DNA of 49,704 bases from Halopseudomonas bauzanensis. Lineage in GTDB: Bacteria > Pseudomonadota > Gammaproteobacteria > Pseudomonadales > Pseudomonadaceae. The notes beneath the pieces were generated by a model, which did no database searches, was not told where the DNA came from, and saw only the letters and a list, made by a program, of their open reading frames with translations. Both the position numbers and the translations under genes were made by a program. This document shows, piece after piece, positions 1-10,387 of this stretch. The DNA lies in assembly GCF_900114735.1 (NCBI RefSeq), contig NZ_FOUA01000011.1, positions 1 to 49,704 on the forward strand, written 5' to 3'. How positions within the stretch are numbered: position 1 is the stretch's first letter; every line of letters begins with the position of its first letter.

Positions 1-133
1 CCACTGCGGCGCAACCGGCGCCGGCAACCAGTACGTCAATGTCACCACCGATGGCAGCGGCAGCAGCCACGGTGTTCAGGGTGGCGGCATTCAGTTCGGC
101 GTTGTTGTGTTCAGCAATAACCAGAATCGTCAT
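1..133 (-). CDS. etfA: Electron transfer flavoprotein alpha subunit (partial, N-terminal end only)
   Basis: Only the first 44 codons are in the window; the gene runs off the left edge. The translation begins MTILVIAEHNNAELN and continues into an Ala-rich stretch ending VLVAGAGC, the characteristic N-terminus of EtfA. EtfA carries FAD and, with EtfB, passes electrons from acyl-CoA dehydrogenases to ETF:ubiquinone oxidoreductase. The ATG at 133 lies one base after the stop of etfB (135-137), so the two subunits are co-transcribed and probably translationally coupled. The pairing with etfB makes the identity secure although most of the protein is not visible. Confidence 0.93.
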   Translation of the reverse strand, partial: MTILVIAEHNNAELNAATLNTVAAAAAIGGDIDVLVAGAGCAAV

Positions 134-134
134 G

Positions 135-884
135 TCAGATCACCTTGGCTTCGTTCTTCAGTTTGTCGACCAGCTCGTCAACGCTCTTGACCTTGATGCC
201 AGCGCTGCGGGCAGCCGGGGCTTCGACCTTGACGGTGCTCAGGGTGGAGGCGGTGCTGACACCCAGCTCGTCGGGCTTGAGCACGTCCAGCGGCTTCTTC
301 TTGGCCTTCATGATGTTCGGCAGAGAAGCGTAGCGCGGCTCGTTCAGGCGCAGGTCGGTGGTGACGATGGCCGGCAGTTTCAGGTCAACGGTCTGCAGAC
401 CGCCGTCGATTTCACGGGTGACCTTGACGCGCTCACCGTCGACATTCACGGCCGAGGCGAAGGTGCCCTGGGCGTAACCGGACAGCGCAGCCAGCATCTG
501 GCCGGTCTGGTTGTTGTCGGAATCGATGGCCTGCTTGCCGAGGATGACCAGCTGCGGCTGTTCCTTGTCGACGACCGCCTTGAGCAGCTTGGCGATAGCC
601 AGGGAGTTCAGTTCGTCAGCGGACTCGACCAGGATGGCGCGGTCGGCGCCCAGTGCCAGGGCGGTACGCAGCTGCTCCTGGGCAGCGGTCGGGCCGACGG
701 TGACGGCAACGATTTCGGTCGCCACGCCTTTTTCCTTCAGGCGTACCGCTTCTTCCACGGCGATTTCGCAGAAGGGGTTCATGGACATCTTGACGTTGGC
801 CAGATCAACACCGCTGTTGTCCGCCTTGACGCGAACCTTGACGTTGTAGTCAACCACGCGCTTTACGGCGACGAGGATTTTCAT
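135..884 (-). CDS. etfB: Electron transfer flavoprotein beta subunit
   Basis: This 249-residue protein begins [20 protein letters not shown], the usual EtfB start, and contains the EtfB signature stretch near residues 110-135 ([17 protein letters not shown]). It is the AMP-binding partner of EtfA in the heterodimer that accepts electrons from the acyl-CoA dehydrogenases encoded just upstream. The open frame extends further upstream to 935, but the ATG at 884 is chosen because it gives the family length and has a strong GGAGGA ribosome site about 8 bases upstream (near 892-898). It is followed one base later by etfA. The etf genes lie behind a strong hairpin terminator (1008-1044), so they probably have their own promoter in 890-1005. 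Confidence 0.96.
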   Translation of the reverse strand: MKILVAVKRVVDYNVKVRVKADNSGVDLANVKMSMNPFCEIAVEEAVRLKEKGVATEIVAVTVGPTAAQEQLRTALALGADRAILVESADELNSLAIAKLLKAVVDKEQPQLVILGKQAIDSDNNQTGQMLAALSGYAQGTFASAVNVDGERVKVTREIDGGLQTVDLKLPAIVTTDLRLNEPRYASLPNIMKAKKKPLDVLKPDELGVSTASTLSTVKVEAPAARSAGIKVKSVDELVDKLKNEAKVI

Positions 885-1007
885 GGACGTTAGTCCTCCG
901 CAAGTCTGTGAAACGCCCGTCGGGGCGTGTGACATTAAAAAGGGGCCTTAGCATACCGGGCAGTTTTCGTGTCCGATAGTACCCAGGCCGCCTGATTGAA
1001 ATGAATT

Positions 1008-1044
1008 GGCCGGAAAAACAGGACAAATTCCTGTTTTTCCGGCC
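1008..1044 (-). terminator. Perfect 16-bp hairpin between acyl-CoA dehydrogenase and etfB
   Basis: Two 16-base arms (1008-1023 and 1029-1044) are perfectly complementary around a 5-base loop. Each arm holds a GGCC base and an internal A5/T5 tract. It sits 11 bases after the stop of the 377-aa acyl-CoA dehydrogenase and upstream of etfB, so it most likely ends the dehydrogenase operon. The T-run is inside the stem rather than after it, so it may act as an RNA-stabilising hairpin as well as a terminator. Confidence 0.75.
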
Positions 1045-1055
1045 TCAAGGTTGCC

Positions 1056-2189
1056 TCAGGCAACAACCAGCTGGTTGGAGTAGGCTTCCAGGTGATGATC
1101 GTCATCACCGAACTGGTGGCTGATCATGACCAGACGCTTGGCGTAGTGGGCGCCGTTATATTCCCAGGTCATGGCGATACCGCCATGCAGCTGGATGCAC
1201 TGCTCGGCCACATAACGAGCGGCACGGTTGACGATGAACTTGGCGGCGGACAGCTTGGCGCTGCGCTCCTCGCTGTCCTTGTCGTCAGCCAGACAGGCGG
1301 CCAGGATGGCCATGGAGGTGCCGCGCTCCAGTTCGCTGATCATGTCGACCATGCGGTGCTGCAGTACCTGGAACTTGCCGATCGGCACGCCGAACTGCTT
1401 GCGGGTCTTCAGGTACTCCAGGGTCAGGTCGCAAGCGGTACGCATGGCGCCGACCGCTTCGCCACACAGGGCGGCGATGGCGCGGCCGCTCTGATAGCGA
1501 ATGGCGTCATAGGCATCGCCAGCGGTGCCCAGCAGCTCACCCTTGGCGTTATCAAGGAACAGCTCGCAGCCCTTGCGGCCATCCACGGTAGCGTAGACGC
1601 GGCGGCTGACACCTTCGGCGTTCGGGTCGATGATGAACAGGCTGATGCCCTGCTGATCACGTACATCACCCGCAGTACGGGCCGAGACCAGGATCTTGCC
1701 GGCGGTATGGCCGCCGATCACCACGCCTTTGCGGCCGCTCAGCAGCCACTCGCTGCCGGACTGCCGGGCGGTGGTCTGCACGTCATACAGGTTGTAATGG
1801 CTGCTCGGCTCTTCCAGAGCGACGCTGGCCTGCAGTTCGCCGCTGGCGATGGCGCCCAGCAGTTCTTCCTTCTGCTGCTCGTTGCCCAGCTGGCCGATCA
1901 GGCCACCCGCCAGTACTACCGACTCCATGTAGGGTTCCAGGCAGATACCGCGGCCCAGCTGTTCCATGATCAGCATGGTTTCCACGCCGCCGCCGCCAAA
2001 ACCGCCCAGCTCTTCGGCGAAGGGGATAGCGGTCAGACCCAGCTCGCCCAGCTGCTGCCAGAACTCGGTGCTGAAACCGGCGTCGCTGGCGCTGAACTCG
2101 AGGCGCTTTTCAAAGGTGTAAACGTCGCGAACCAGACGGGCCGCGGTGTCCTGGAGCATCTGCTGCTCTTCGGTCAATTTGAAGTCCAT
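1056..2189 (-). CDS. Acyl-CoA dehydrogenase, small subunit type (PimD-like)
   Basis: This 377-residue flavoprotein has the three-part acyl-CoA dehydrogenase fold: an N-terminal helical domain (MDFKLTEEQQMLQDT), a central beta domain around residues 120-215, and a C-terminal helical domain with YLKTRKQFGVPIGKFQVLQH and EQCIQLHGGIAMTWEY. It oxidises an acyl-CoA to the 2-enoyl-CoA and hands electrons to ETF, which is encoded directly downstream. The C-terminus lacks the EGTSEI(Q) segment that normally carries the catalytic Glu. This, with the dehydrogenase encoded 12 bases upstream, resembles the PimC/PimD two-subunit (alpha2beta2) type. The natural substrate is not evident; a dicarboxylyl- or branched acyl-CoA is possible. 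It is the last gene of the operon. Confidence 0.9.
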   Translation of the reverse strand: MDFKLTEEQQMLQDTAARLVRDVYTFEKRLEFSASDAGFSTEFWQQLGELGLTAIPFAEELGGFGGGGVETMLIMEQLGRGICLEPYMESVVLAGGLIGQLGNEQQKEELLGAIASGELQASVALEEPSSHYNLYDVQTTARQSGSEWLLSGRKGVVIGGHTAGKILVSARTAGDVRDQQGISLFIIDPNAEGVSRRVYATVDGRKGCELFLDNAKGELLGTAGDAYDAIRYQSGRAIAALCGEAVGAMRTACDLTLEYLKTRKQFGVPIGKFQVLQHRMVDMISELERGTSMAILAACLADDKDSEERSAKLSAAKFIVNRAARYVAEQCIQLHGGIAMTWEYNGAHYAKRLVMISHQFGDDDHHLEAYSNQLVVA

Positions 2190-2201
2190 GATCGGCGCTC
2201 C

Positions 2202-3398
2202 TTAGAGTTCGAGAATCATTTTCGAGACGATGTTCTTCTGGATCTCGTTGGATCCGCCGAAGATCGACAGTTTGCGCATGTTGAAGTAGGTCGAGGCTGG
2301 GGCAGCGGCATAGTCGTCGACGAGGAATTCGCCGTCGTAGTCCAGCTCCAGCTCTTCCGGCAGGAAGGGCAGGGCATATGGCCCCAGCGCCTTGCGCATC
2401 AGATGCGTGATGGCCTGGCGGATCTCGGTGCCCTGAACCTTGAGGATCGAGCTTTCCGCACCCGGTACACCGCCTTCGGAGGCAGCGGCGACGATGCGCA
2501 GGGTACTCACTTCAGCCGCCATCAGCGACATTTCCACTTCAGCGATCTGCGCACGGAACAGGGTGTCTTCAAGCAGCGACTTGCCGCCCTTTTCCTGTTT
2601 GGCGGCAATCTTCTTCAGGTGGCTCAAGGCCGCCTTGGAGGCGCCGATGCCGGCCAGGCCGGTACGCTCGTGGGTCAGCAGGTACTTGGCGCAGGTCCAG
2701 CCCTTGTTCTCTTCACCGACCAGGTTTTCCACCGGTACGCGAACGTCATCGAAGAACACTTCGTTGACTTCATGGTCGCCGTCCAGGGTGATGATCGGGC
2801 GCACGGTGATACCCGGGGTCGCCATGTCGATCAGCAGGAAGGAGATGCCGCGCTGCTGCTGGGCTTCCGGGTCGGTACGCACCAGACAGAAGATCATGTT
2901 GGCGTGCTGGCCCAGGGTGGTCCAGGTCTTCTGACCGTTGACGACGTAATGGTCGCCATCGCGCACGGCGCGGGTCTTCAGCGAGGCGAGGTCGGAACCG
3001 GCGCCTGGCTCGGAGTAGCCCTGGCACCACCAGTCCTCACCGGACAGGATGCGTGGCAGGTACTGCTGCTTCTGTGCTTCGGTACCGAACTTGATGATCA
3101 CCGGAGCGACCATGGCGACGCCGAAGGGAATGGTGCGCGGCGCGCCGGCGGCAGAGGTTTCTTCATCAAAGATGTGTTTCTCTACCGGGCCCCAGTCGGT
3201 GCCGCCGTGCTCGACCGGCCAGCCTGGCGCGTACCAGCCCTTGCGGGACAGGATCTGCTGCCAGCGCTCGTGGTCAGCCTTGGTCAGGTGCTTGCCGAGC
3301 TTTACCTTGCGGGAGATATCGGCTGGCAGCTCCTGCTTGAGGAATGCACGCACTTCATCACGGAAGGCGATTTGTTCAGCTGTGTAATGGATTTCCAT
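2202..3398 (-). CDS. Acyl-CoA dehydrogenase, large subunit type (PimC-like)
   Basis: A 398-residue acyl-CoA dehydrogenase. It shows the FAD/substrate motif GYSEPGAGSDLASLKT near residue 132, the beta-domain motif NGQKTWTTLGQHAN, and a C-terminal IFGGSNEIQKNI. In standard enzymes the last motif reads (Y/A)EGTSEIQ with catalytic Glu; here Gly occupies that position, as seen in heteromeric dehydrogenases that share one active site between two subunits. The short-spaced partner gene downstream (12-base gap) fits that arrangement. Length and sequence style match pimeloyl-CoA dehydrogenase large subunits. A stem-loop at 3422-3448 separates it from the upstream multifunctional gene. The ATG at 3398 has a GAGGA-like site just upstream. 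Confidence 0.9.
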   Translation of the reverse strand: MEIHYTAEQIAFRDEVRAFLKQELPADISRKVKLGKHLTKADHERWQQILSRKGWYAPGWPVEHGGTDWGPVEKHIFDEETSAAGAPRTIPFGVAMVAPVIIKFGTEAQKQQYLPRILSGEDWWCQGYSEPGAGSDLASLKTRAVRDGDHYVVNGQKTWTTLGQHANMIFCLVRTDPEAQQQRGISFLLIDMATPGITVRPIITLDGDHEVNEVFFDDVRVPVENLVGEENKGWTCAKYLLTHERTGLAGIGASKAALSHLKKIAAKQEKGGKSLLEDTLFRAQIAEVEMSLMAAEVSTLRIVAAASEGGVPGAESSILKVQGTEIRQAITHLMRKALGPYALPFLPEELELDYDGEFLVDDYAAAPASTYFNMRKLSIFGGSNEIQKNIVSKMILEL

Positions 3399-3421
3399 GT
3401 TGGGTCCTCGTTGTTATTCAG

Positions 3422-3448
3422 CTGCGGACACCCGTCGGGTGCCCGCAG
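3422..3448 (-). other. Intercistronic stem-loop
   Basis: The arms 3422-3433 and 3437-3448 pair over 12 positions with one mismatch around a 3-base loop. There is no T-tract on either side, so it is more likely an RNA-processing or stability element between the multifunctional enzyme and the acyl-CoA dehydrogenase genes than a full terminator. Confidence 0.5.
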
Positions 3449-3455
3449 AAAAGTC

Positions 3456-5549
<2,094 letters not shown>

Positions 5550-5587
5550 GATGAATCTCCTGTGAGTCGATCAGATGCGTTTCATTG

Positions 5588-5624
5588 TGCGGAATAATGA
5601 AACCATGTTTCGCATGGCAAAATA
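5588..5624. promoter_or_regulatory. Candidate IclR-type operator upstream of the beta-oxidation operon
   Basis: On the minus strand 5596-5588 reads TATTCCGCA, identical to the left half of the site at 6654-6672 in the iclR/ligase promoter. Next to it, 5606-5624 reads as an imperfect 9-1-9 dyad (TGTTTCGCA, T, GGCAAAATA). Both lie 40-75 bases before the start of the multifunctional enzyme. Assignment to the adjacent IclR protein is inference from position and half-site similarity. Confidence 0.45.
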
Positions 5625-5687
5625 CAAAACTTGCAGAGCGTTGTCGATGCCCGTTGGAAAATGGTGCGACATAAGGCGCGTTGATGG

Positions 5688-6473
5688 TTATACGCCGAGG
5701 CGTTCAATATCCCGGGCGAGGATCGCCAACTGGTGCGCCAACTGGTTCTTCACTTTCTCTTCGGACACCAGGTAGGTCGGTGCACCGCAGGTCAATGCCA
5801 TCAGCGTACCGTCCTGCAGATGCAAGGCCACGCCAGCGGCATTCACATTGCGATCCCAGTCACCGAGGGACAGGCAGAAACCATATTTTTCGTAGTCGCG
5901 GAAGGATTCTTCCAGCTGTTGTTTGAGCTCCGGCCAGGTGTCCGGATGGCGTTCGGCCAGGGAGCTCATCACGTGCCGGCGTTCCTCTTCCTTCATCGCG
6001 GCCAGGTAGGCACGACCGGCGGCGGTGGTAGCCAGCGGCAGACGCACACCGACATCCATGCGCAGCGACGTGATTTCGGCGGGACGGCAATTCTCCACAT
6101 AGATCATCGACAGACGATCGCGGCAGGTCAGGCCCACGGAGGTGTTGGTGTTGCGCGCGAATTCATCGAGGTAGGGCTTGGCCAGCTGGCGTACCCGCAG
6201 GTTCGAGACATAGGCATAACCCAGCGCCAGCACACCGGAGTCCAATTGGTACTTCTCCAGCTGTGGCGAGTAGGCCAGATAGCCGAGCTTGGTCAGCGTA
6301 TAGGTCATGCGCGACACAGTGGGTTTGGGTAGCCCGGTGATCCGGGAAATATCCTGGTTGCCCAGGACCACCGAGCCCTGACTGAAAGCGCGCAACACAT
6401 CAAGCCCACGTGAGAGTGCCTCGACGAATTTGCGGTCCTTGGTTGGGTTGGGTGTTGCCTGATCGTCATTCAT
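5688..6473 (-). CDS. IclR-family transcriptional regulator
   Basis: A 261-residue regulator. An N-terminal winged-helix domain (residues 12-75) contains LSRGLDVLRAF and ITGLPKPTVSRMTYTLTKLG. An IclR effector-binding domain (about 90-255) contains MDVGVRLPLATTAAGRAYLA and NVNAAGVALHL, hallmarks of the PcaR/PobR-like branch. The open frame continues far upstream to 6704. The ATG at 6473 is chosen because IclR homology begins immediately after it; the upstream extension has biased, non-homologous composition. It lies between the beta-oxidation operon downstream on the same strand and the divergent acyl-CoA ligase, so it probably controls this pathway with an acyl-CoA or acid intermediate as effector. 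The actual ligand cannot be read from the sequence. Confidence 0.93.
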   Translation of the reverse strand: MNDDQATPNPTKDRKFVEALSRGLDVLRAFSQGSVVLGNQDISRITGLPKPTVSRMTYTLTKLGYLAYSPQLEKYQLDSGVLALGYAYVSNLRVRQLAKPYLDEFARNTNTSVGLTCRDRLSMIYVENCRPAEITSLRMDVGVRLPLATTAAGRAYLAAMKEEERRHVMSSLAERHPDTWPELKQQLEESFRDYEKYGFCLSLGDWDRNVNAAGVALHLQDGTLMALTCGAPTYLVSEEKVKNQLAHQLAILARDIERLGV

Positions 6474-6653
6474 AAAGCATTCATACCTTGATGGAAGGGC
6501 ATCCTTGCGTAGCGACCGCTGCCGCGCAGACGATGCCGGGCTACTCTTTTCATGCGGGCGGAACCAACGGAAATGTCCTGCACAGCAATTTTGTTTTGAT
6601 TTGTACCGATGATTGCACAGCCGCGACAGATAGAATAGCATCTTTTGGTATTC

Positions 6654-6672
6654 TATTCCGCACTGCAAAATA
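6654..6672. promoter_or_regulatory. Candidate IclR-type operator in the iclR/ligase divergent promoter
   Basis: A 9-1-9 imperfect dyad, TATTCCGCA / C / TGCAAAATA, with 7 of 9 positions symmetric. It lies 23 bases before the ligase ATG in the 221-base divergent region. It shares TTCCGCA with the perfect palindrome at 14091-14107. At this distance from the start it could overlap the ligase promoter or its transcription start and repress it. Binding is inferred, not shown. Confidence 0.5.
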
Positions 6673-6694
6673 ATAGTCCAAAAAAGAGGTTCAG

Positions 6695-8329
6695 ATGTCC
6701 ACACCAGAATCCTGCGTTGTCGCCGGCCGGCTGGCCGAACTCGGTCATACCAATCTGTATGATCTGCTGAAGCAGGCGAGTCATGTTTACGGCGACAAGA
6801 CCGCCTTCTCCTGCGGTGCGGATTCGGTCAGTTTCACGGAGTTGCGAGACAAGTCGGACAGCTTTGCTCGCTACCTGCGCCATGAACTCGGATTGCAGCC
6901 CGGCGACCGCCTGGCCATCCAACTGCCCAACCTGCTGCAGTATGTGGTCACCATCTTCGGTGCGCTCAAGGCCGGTCTGGTCATCGTCAACACCAACCCC
7001 CAGTACACTGTGCCGGAAACCCGCCATCAGTTTACCGACTCCGGCGCCCGGGCAGTGGTGGTACTCGACAAGCTGGTGCCGCTGGTGCGGGCTGTGCAAG
7101 GCGAGACCGCCATCGAGCGATTGATTGTCACCAGCGTAGACGATTGGAGCAACCCCCAGGTAGCTAGCGACGAGGCCGACGTGACCCGCTTCATGGCGGC
7201 ATTGACCAAGGGCAAGGCGCTGCCGGAAGTCGACCCGCAGCGCGGGCTGGAAGACCTCGCGGTGCTGCAGTACACCGGCGGCACCACCGGCGTGTCCAAG
7301 GGCGCCATGCTGACCCATAACAATCTGCTGTGCAACGTACTGCAGGCGGTCAGCATCCTCAGCCCCGGTGAGTTGGAATACGGTAACGAAGTTCGCGTCT
7401 CACCGCTGCCGCTGTACCATATCTTCGCCTTCACGGCGAACTGCCTAGCCTCGGTATTCACCGGCTTCAACAGCGTGCTGATCACCAACCCGCGTGACCT
7501 GGACAATATGATTGCTGATCTGCAGCGCCACCGCATCACGCTGCTGACCGGTATCAACTCCCTGTTCGTCTCCCTGATGGCGCACCCGCAATTCGACAGC
7601 ATCGATTTCAGCCAGGTGAAGTGGGTCAACTCCGGTGGAGCCCCGCTGAACCTGGCGGTCGCCAAGCGCTGGTACGAGCGTACCGGCAGCGTCATCCGTG
7701 AAGGCTTCGGCATGACCGAGACCTCGCCGGTGGTAATTGCCGCTACCGCTACCACTCCTTATAAGGAAGGCTATATCGGTCAGGCAATCATCGATACCCA
7801 GCTGAAGATCGTCGACGATGCAGGTAACGAGTTGCCGACCGGCGAGCCGGGCGAACTGCTGGTGCGTGGACCGCAGGTAATGAAAGGCTATTGGCAGCGC
7901 CCTGAAGCCACCGCTGAAACCTTCACTGCCGACGGCTGGTTGAAAACCGGCGATATCGGCGTCATCGATGAGGATGGTTTCCTCAAGCTGGTCGATCGCA
8001 AGAAGGACATGATTCTGGTCTCGGGTTTCAACGTCTACCCCAATGACATCGAGGACGCGGTCATGCGCCACCCGGGCATCCGCGAGTGTGTAGCGGTGGG
8101 TATTCCTGATGAGCGCAAAGGCGAGGCCATCAAGCTCTATGTCAGCCTGCATGACCAGAACCTGACCGAAGCCGATATCGTTGCCCATTGCCGCGAACAG
8201 CTGACCGGCTACAAGGTGCCGAGCTTCGTCGAGATCCGTGACGATCTGCCCAAGTCCACTGTCGGTAAACTGCTGCGCCGGGTACTGCGTGATGAGGCGA
8301 GGGCAGAGGTAGCAGAGGTAAGTGCATGA
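6695..8329 (+). CDS. Long/medium-chain acyl-CoA ligase (AMP-forming, FadD-like)
   Basis: A 544-residue ANL-superfamily ligase that activates a carboxylic acid with ATP and CoA. The P-loop YTGGTTGVSKG lies near residues 193-203, the adenine motif GFGMTETSP near 338, the hinge GDIGVIDEDGFLKLVDRKKD near 420-437, and the C-terminal catalytic Lys in KSTVGKLLRR near 520. It is divergent from the IclR regulator and overlaps the following crotonase gene by 4 bases (ATGA), so the two are translationally coupled. It feeds acyl-CoA into the beta-oxidation enzymes encoded on the other strand. The AGAGG ribosome site is 6-10 bases before the ATG at 6695. Chain-length preference cannot be told from the sequence. 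Confidence 0.93.
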   Translation: MSTPESCVVAGRLAELGHTNLYDLLKQASHVYGDKTAFSCGADSVSFTELRDKSDSFARYLRHELGLQPGDRLAIQLPNLLQYVVTIFGALKAGLVIVNTNPQYTVPETRHQFTDSGARAVVVLDKLVPLVRAVQGETAIERLIVTSVDDWSNPQVASDEADVTRFMAALTKGKALPEVDPQRGLEDLAVLQYTGGTTGVSKGAMLTHNNLLCNVLQAVSILSPGELEYGNEVRVSPLPLYHIFAFTANCLASVFTGFNSVLITNPRDLDNMIADLQRHRITLLTGINSLFVSLMAHPQFDSIDFSQVKWVNSGGAPLNLAVAKRWYERTGSVIREGFGMTETSPVVIAATATTPYKEGYIGQAIIDTQLKIVDDAGNELPTGEPGELLVRGPQVMKGYWQRPEATAETFTADGWLKTGDIGVIDEDGFLKLVDRKKDMILVSGFNVYPNDIEDAVMRHPGIRECVAVGIPDERKGEAIKLYVSLHDQNLTEADIVAHCREQLTGYKVPSFVEIRDDLPKSTVGKLLRRVLRDEARAEVAEVSA

Positions 8330-8994
8330 GCCTGTCGCTGAGCATCGCCGATGGCGTGGCGGAGATCGCGCTCGACGATGGCAAGGTCAATGCACTGTCC
8401 GAACAGATGCTGGAAAGTCTGCTGGAGGCCATTGCCGAAGCCGCCAAGGCTGATGCTGCGCTGCTTATCTATGGCCGGGCCGGCTGTTTCAGTGGCGGCT
8501 ACGATCGCAAGCTGATCGCCGCCGGTGGCCCAGCCTGCGATGCCATGCGCGCCGCGGGTGATCGCCTGACCCTGGCCCTGCTGGATTATCCGGCACCGGT
8601 GGTCATCGCCAGCACCGGCCATGCGATGGCCAAGGCAGCGTTCATGCTGCTGCTGGCTGACTATCGCATCGGTGCAGCAGGCGCGTTCAGTATCAGTCTG
8701 AATGAAGTGGCCATCGGCATGACCATGCCCGATGCCGCCATGCCCCAGGCCCGCGCGCGGCTGGCGCCGAGCTGGCTCAATCGCTGCGCCCTGCAGGCCC
8801 AGACACTGGACCCGGAGCAGGCGCTGGAAGCGGGTTTTTATGATGAACTGGCAACCGGCGGTGATCTGCTGGAGCGCGCCCGTGACAAGGCCCGGCAGTT
8901 GGCGGCGCTGCATCGCCAGGCCTACCGGGAAACCCGTCTGCTGCTCAATGCGCCATTAAGGGCGGAAGTGGTAGCGGCGCTGGCGGCGTCCTGA
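8326..8994 (+). CDS. Crotonase-fold protein (enoyl-CoA hydratase/isomerase family)
   Basis: A short, 222-residue single-domain crotonase. The first oxyanion-hole segment appears as CFSGGYDRKLI (residues 50-60) and the second as STGHAMAKAAFMLLLADYRI (residues 89-108). The segment SLNEVAIGM carries the Glu usually found in hydratases. It lacks the C-terminal extension found in 255-260-residue enoyl-CoA hydratases. The gene overlaps the ligase stop codon by 4 bases, so it belongs to the ligase operon. It could act as a hydratase or an isomerase of the activated substrate. Two hairpins follow in 9021-9120, before the convergent thioesterase. Confidence 0.88.
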   Translation: MSLSLSIADGVAEIALDDGKVNALSEQMLESLLEAIAEAAKADAALLIYGRAGCFSGGYDRKLIAAGGPACDAMRAAGDRLTLALLDYPAPVVIASTGHAMAKAAFMLLLADYRIGAAGAFSISLNEVAIGMTMPDAAMPQARARLAPSWLNRCALQAQTLDPEQALEAGFYDELATGGDLLERARDKARQLAALHRQAYRETRLLLNAPLRAEVVAALAAS

Positions 8995-9020
8995 TCCTTC
9001 GGTCGCCGGGCGGCACAGGC

Positions 9021-9038
9021 GTAGCGCAGGTGCGCTAC
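9021..9038. repeat. Perfect 8-bp hairpin (REP-like palindrome)
   Basis: GTAGCGCA at 9021-9028 and TGCGCTAC at 9031-9038 pair perfectly around GG. It lies in the convergent gap between crotonase and thioesterase genes, a usual place for small extragenic palindromes in pseudomonads. No second copy was noticed in this window. Confidence 0.45.
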
Positions 9039-9094
9039 ACCCGGGAATCAGGTTTTGCGCCGCGGCTGACGGTGACGCTGCGGCCCGTCTTTCG

Positions 9095-9120
9095 GGTTGT
9101 CGAGCACCTGCTCGACAACC
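9095..9120. terminator. Perfect 12-bp hairpin between convergent genes
   Basis: The arms 9095-9106 and 9109-9120 (GGTTGTCGAGCA and its complement) pair perfectly around CC. Position between the plus-strand crotonase (ends 8994) and the minus-strand thioesterase (ends 9156) fits a bidirectional terminator, although no strong T-tract follows it. Confidence 0.55.
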
Positions 9121-9155
9121 TGGGCTGACGCTAACAGCGAGCCAGCCCATCAAGG

Positions 9156-9965
9156 TCACTCCTTGAAATACACCGACTGGGTGCTGGTCAGCAGCAGCAG
9201 GCCATCTTCCGACCACAAATGGGCAACCTGATCCGCGTAGTTGTTATGCAGTCGCGAAGCCTGCGCGCGACCTAGCAGGAAACCGCTGCCTACCTTTTCC
9301 AACTCGTCGCTGGTGGCATGGAAATAGTGCGTCATGGACACGGTACCTGATGGCGTAAAACTCTTGCGCAACAGGAAGATGCGCGGGGCGAACACATCCC
9401 CCATCGCCGTCAGCGAAGTGAAATCCAGCGGCCGTTCCACCGCGTCGCGTACCCACAACAGCGATTCGGTATCGAGCGGCTGTCCTTCTGCGCGACCCAT
9501 CAACGGAATACCGTGCACAAAGCGGAAATCGTATTGCTTGAACCAATTACGAATGCTGATATCCATGCGCTGCAGCGAGGCTGGTGCCGGCGCTGGTGGA
9601 GCGCTCAGTTGCTGCTCCGTCAGCGTGTCACGGCGAATGGCAAAAAAAGCCGTGGCACTGGTGACCACCTCGCCATTCTGTTTCTGCAGCAGTAACCAGT
9701 GTTGGGTCGAGCGGTTGGTGCGCAGTGGCGTGGCTTCCACCTCGAATTCGCCATCGCCTACCGGCCCGGCGAAGTTGACGGTCAGGGAGACCGGATCGCC
9801 CAGCCGCTGGGGATGTTGCAATACCGCCTGCAGCAGGGTAGCGGCAGTGGTCCCGCCAAACGGGCCGACCATATTCTGGAAGGCTTCGCTGGTCTTGCCC
9901 TGGTACAGATTGTCGGAGCGGGGTGTCAGGGCAATGGCCTGATCGAAGGCGTGGTTGTTGCTCAT
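9156..9965 (-). CDS. Acyl-CoA thioesterase, TesB-like double hot-dog
   Basis: A 269-residue protein of the thioesterase-II/4HBT_3 type with two hot-dog halves: residues 20-115 (MVGPFGGTTAATLLQAVLQH) and 150-265 (SLTAMGDVFAPRIF and TVSMTHYFHATSDEL). It is expected to hydrolyse acyl-CoA to free acid and CoA, releasing CoA when intermediates accumulate. It is transcribed alone on the minus strand, convergent with the ligase-crotonase operon. The product ends in VYFKE. The ATG at 9965 follows a weak ribosome site. Substrate range cannot be predicted. Confidence 0.85.
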   Translation of the reverse strand: MSNNHAFDQAIALTPRSDNLYQGKTSEAFQNMVGPFGGTTAATLLQAVLQHPQRLGDPVSLTVNFAGPVGDGEFEVEATPLRTNRSTQHWLLLQKQNGEVVTSATAFFAIRRDTLTEQQLSAPPAPAPASLQRMDISIRNWFKQYDFRFVHGIPLMGRAEGQPLDTESLLWVRDAVERPLDFTSLTAMGDVFAPRIFLLRKSFTPSGTVSMTHYFHATSDELEKVGSGFLLGRAQASRLHNNYADQVAHLWSEDGLLLLTSTQSVYFKE

Positions 9966-10153
9966 TAGTGATTATCCATTGGCAGGCTTGCTGAGTGCTC
10001 ATCCTAGGCATGCAGGGAGAGGGCGGCAAGCTGATATGACGGCATGAATTCGCCGTCATACATGAGCTGCTTTTCGCTCCTGTAAATGCCGATTCAGCCG
10101 CGCCGGGCTTGGGTTGGCAGCTGCTCCCCGGTGGGAGCAGCTTCTGCAGCGGG

Positions 10154-10300
10154 TTACAGTTTTACGTTCATGGTGATGCGAGCGGTGAATACCTGCTGGT
10201 CCTGCTCATCAAATACGGTCACGGATACCAGCTTGTCACCGGCGGTGCTCCAGTCCACGTCGCTACCATCGGGGGCTGTCAGGCAGAGCCAGTACGCCGC
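10154..10300 (-). pseudogene. C-terminal remnant of an unidentified gene
   Basis: In the 422-base gap 9966-10387 the minus strand encodes a well-formed 48-residue tail (…YWLCLTAP, then DKLVSVTVFDEQDQQVFTA, ending NVKL) with coding-like codon use. It is cut off upstream by an in-frame TAG (10301-10303), has no start codon, and I do not recognise the family. Just upstream lies a 7-bp stem at 10340-10358 (GTTCAGT…ACTGAAC). Nothing else is visible in the gap. It looks like the end of a deleted gene. Confidence 0.45.
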
Positions 10301-10387
10301 CTACGGTCTATCGGGAAATGCTGGCGGAGGCCGCCTGGCGTTCAGTCAGCAACTGAACGGGTCTCCATTGGACACCCGCTCAATCGA

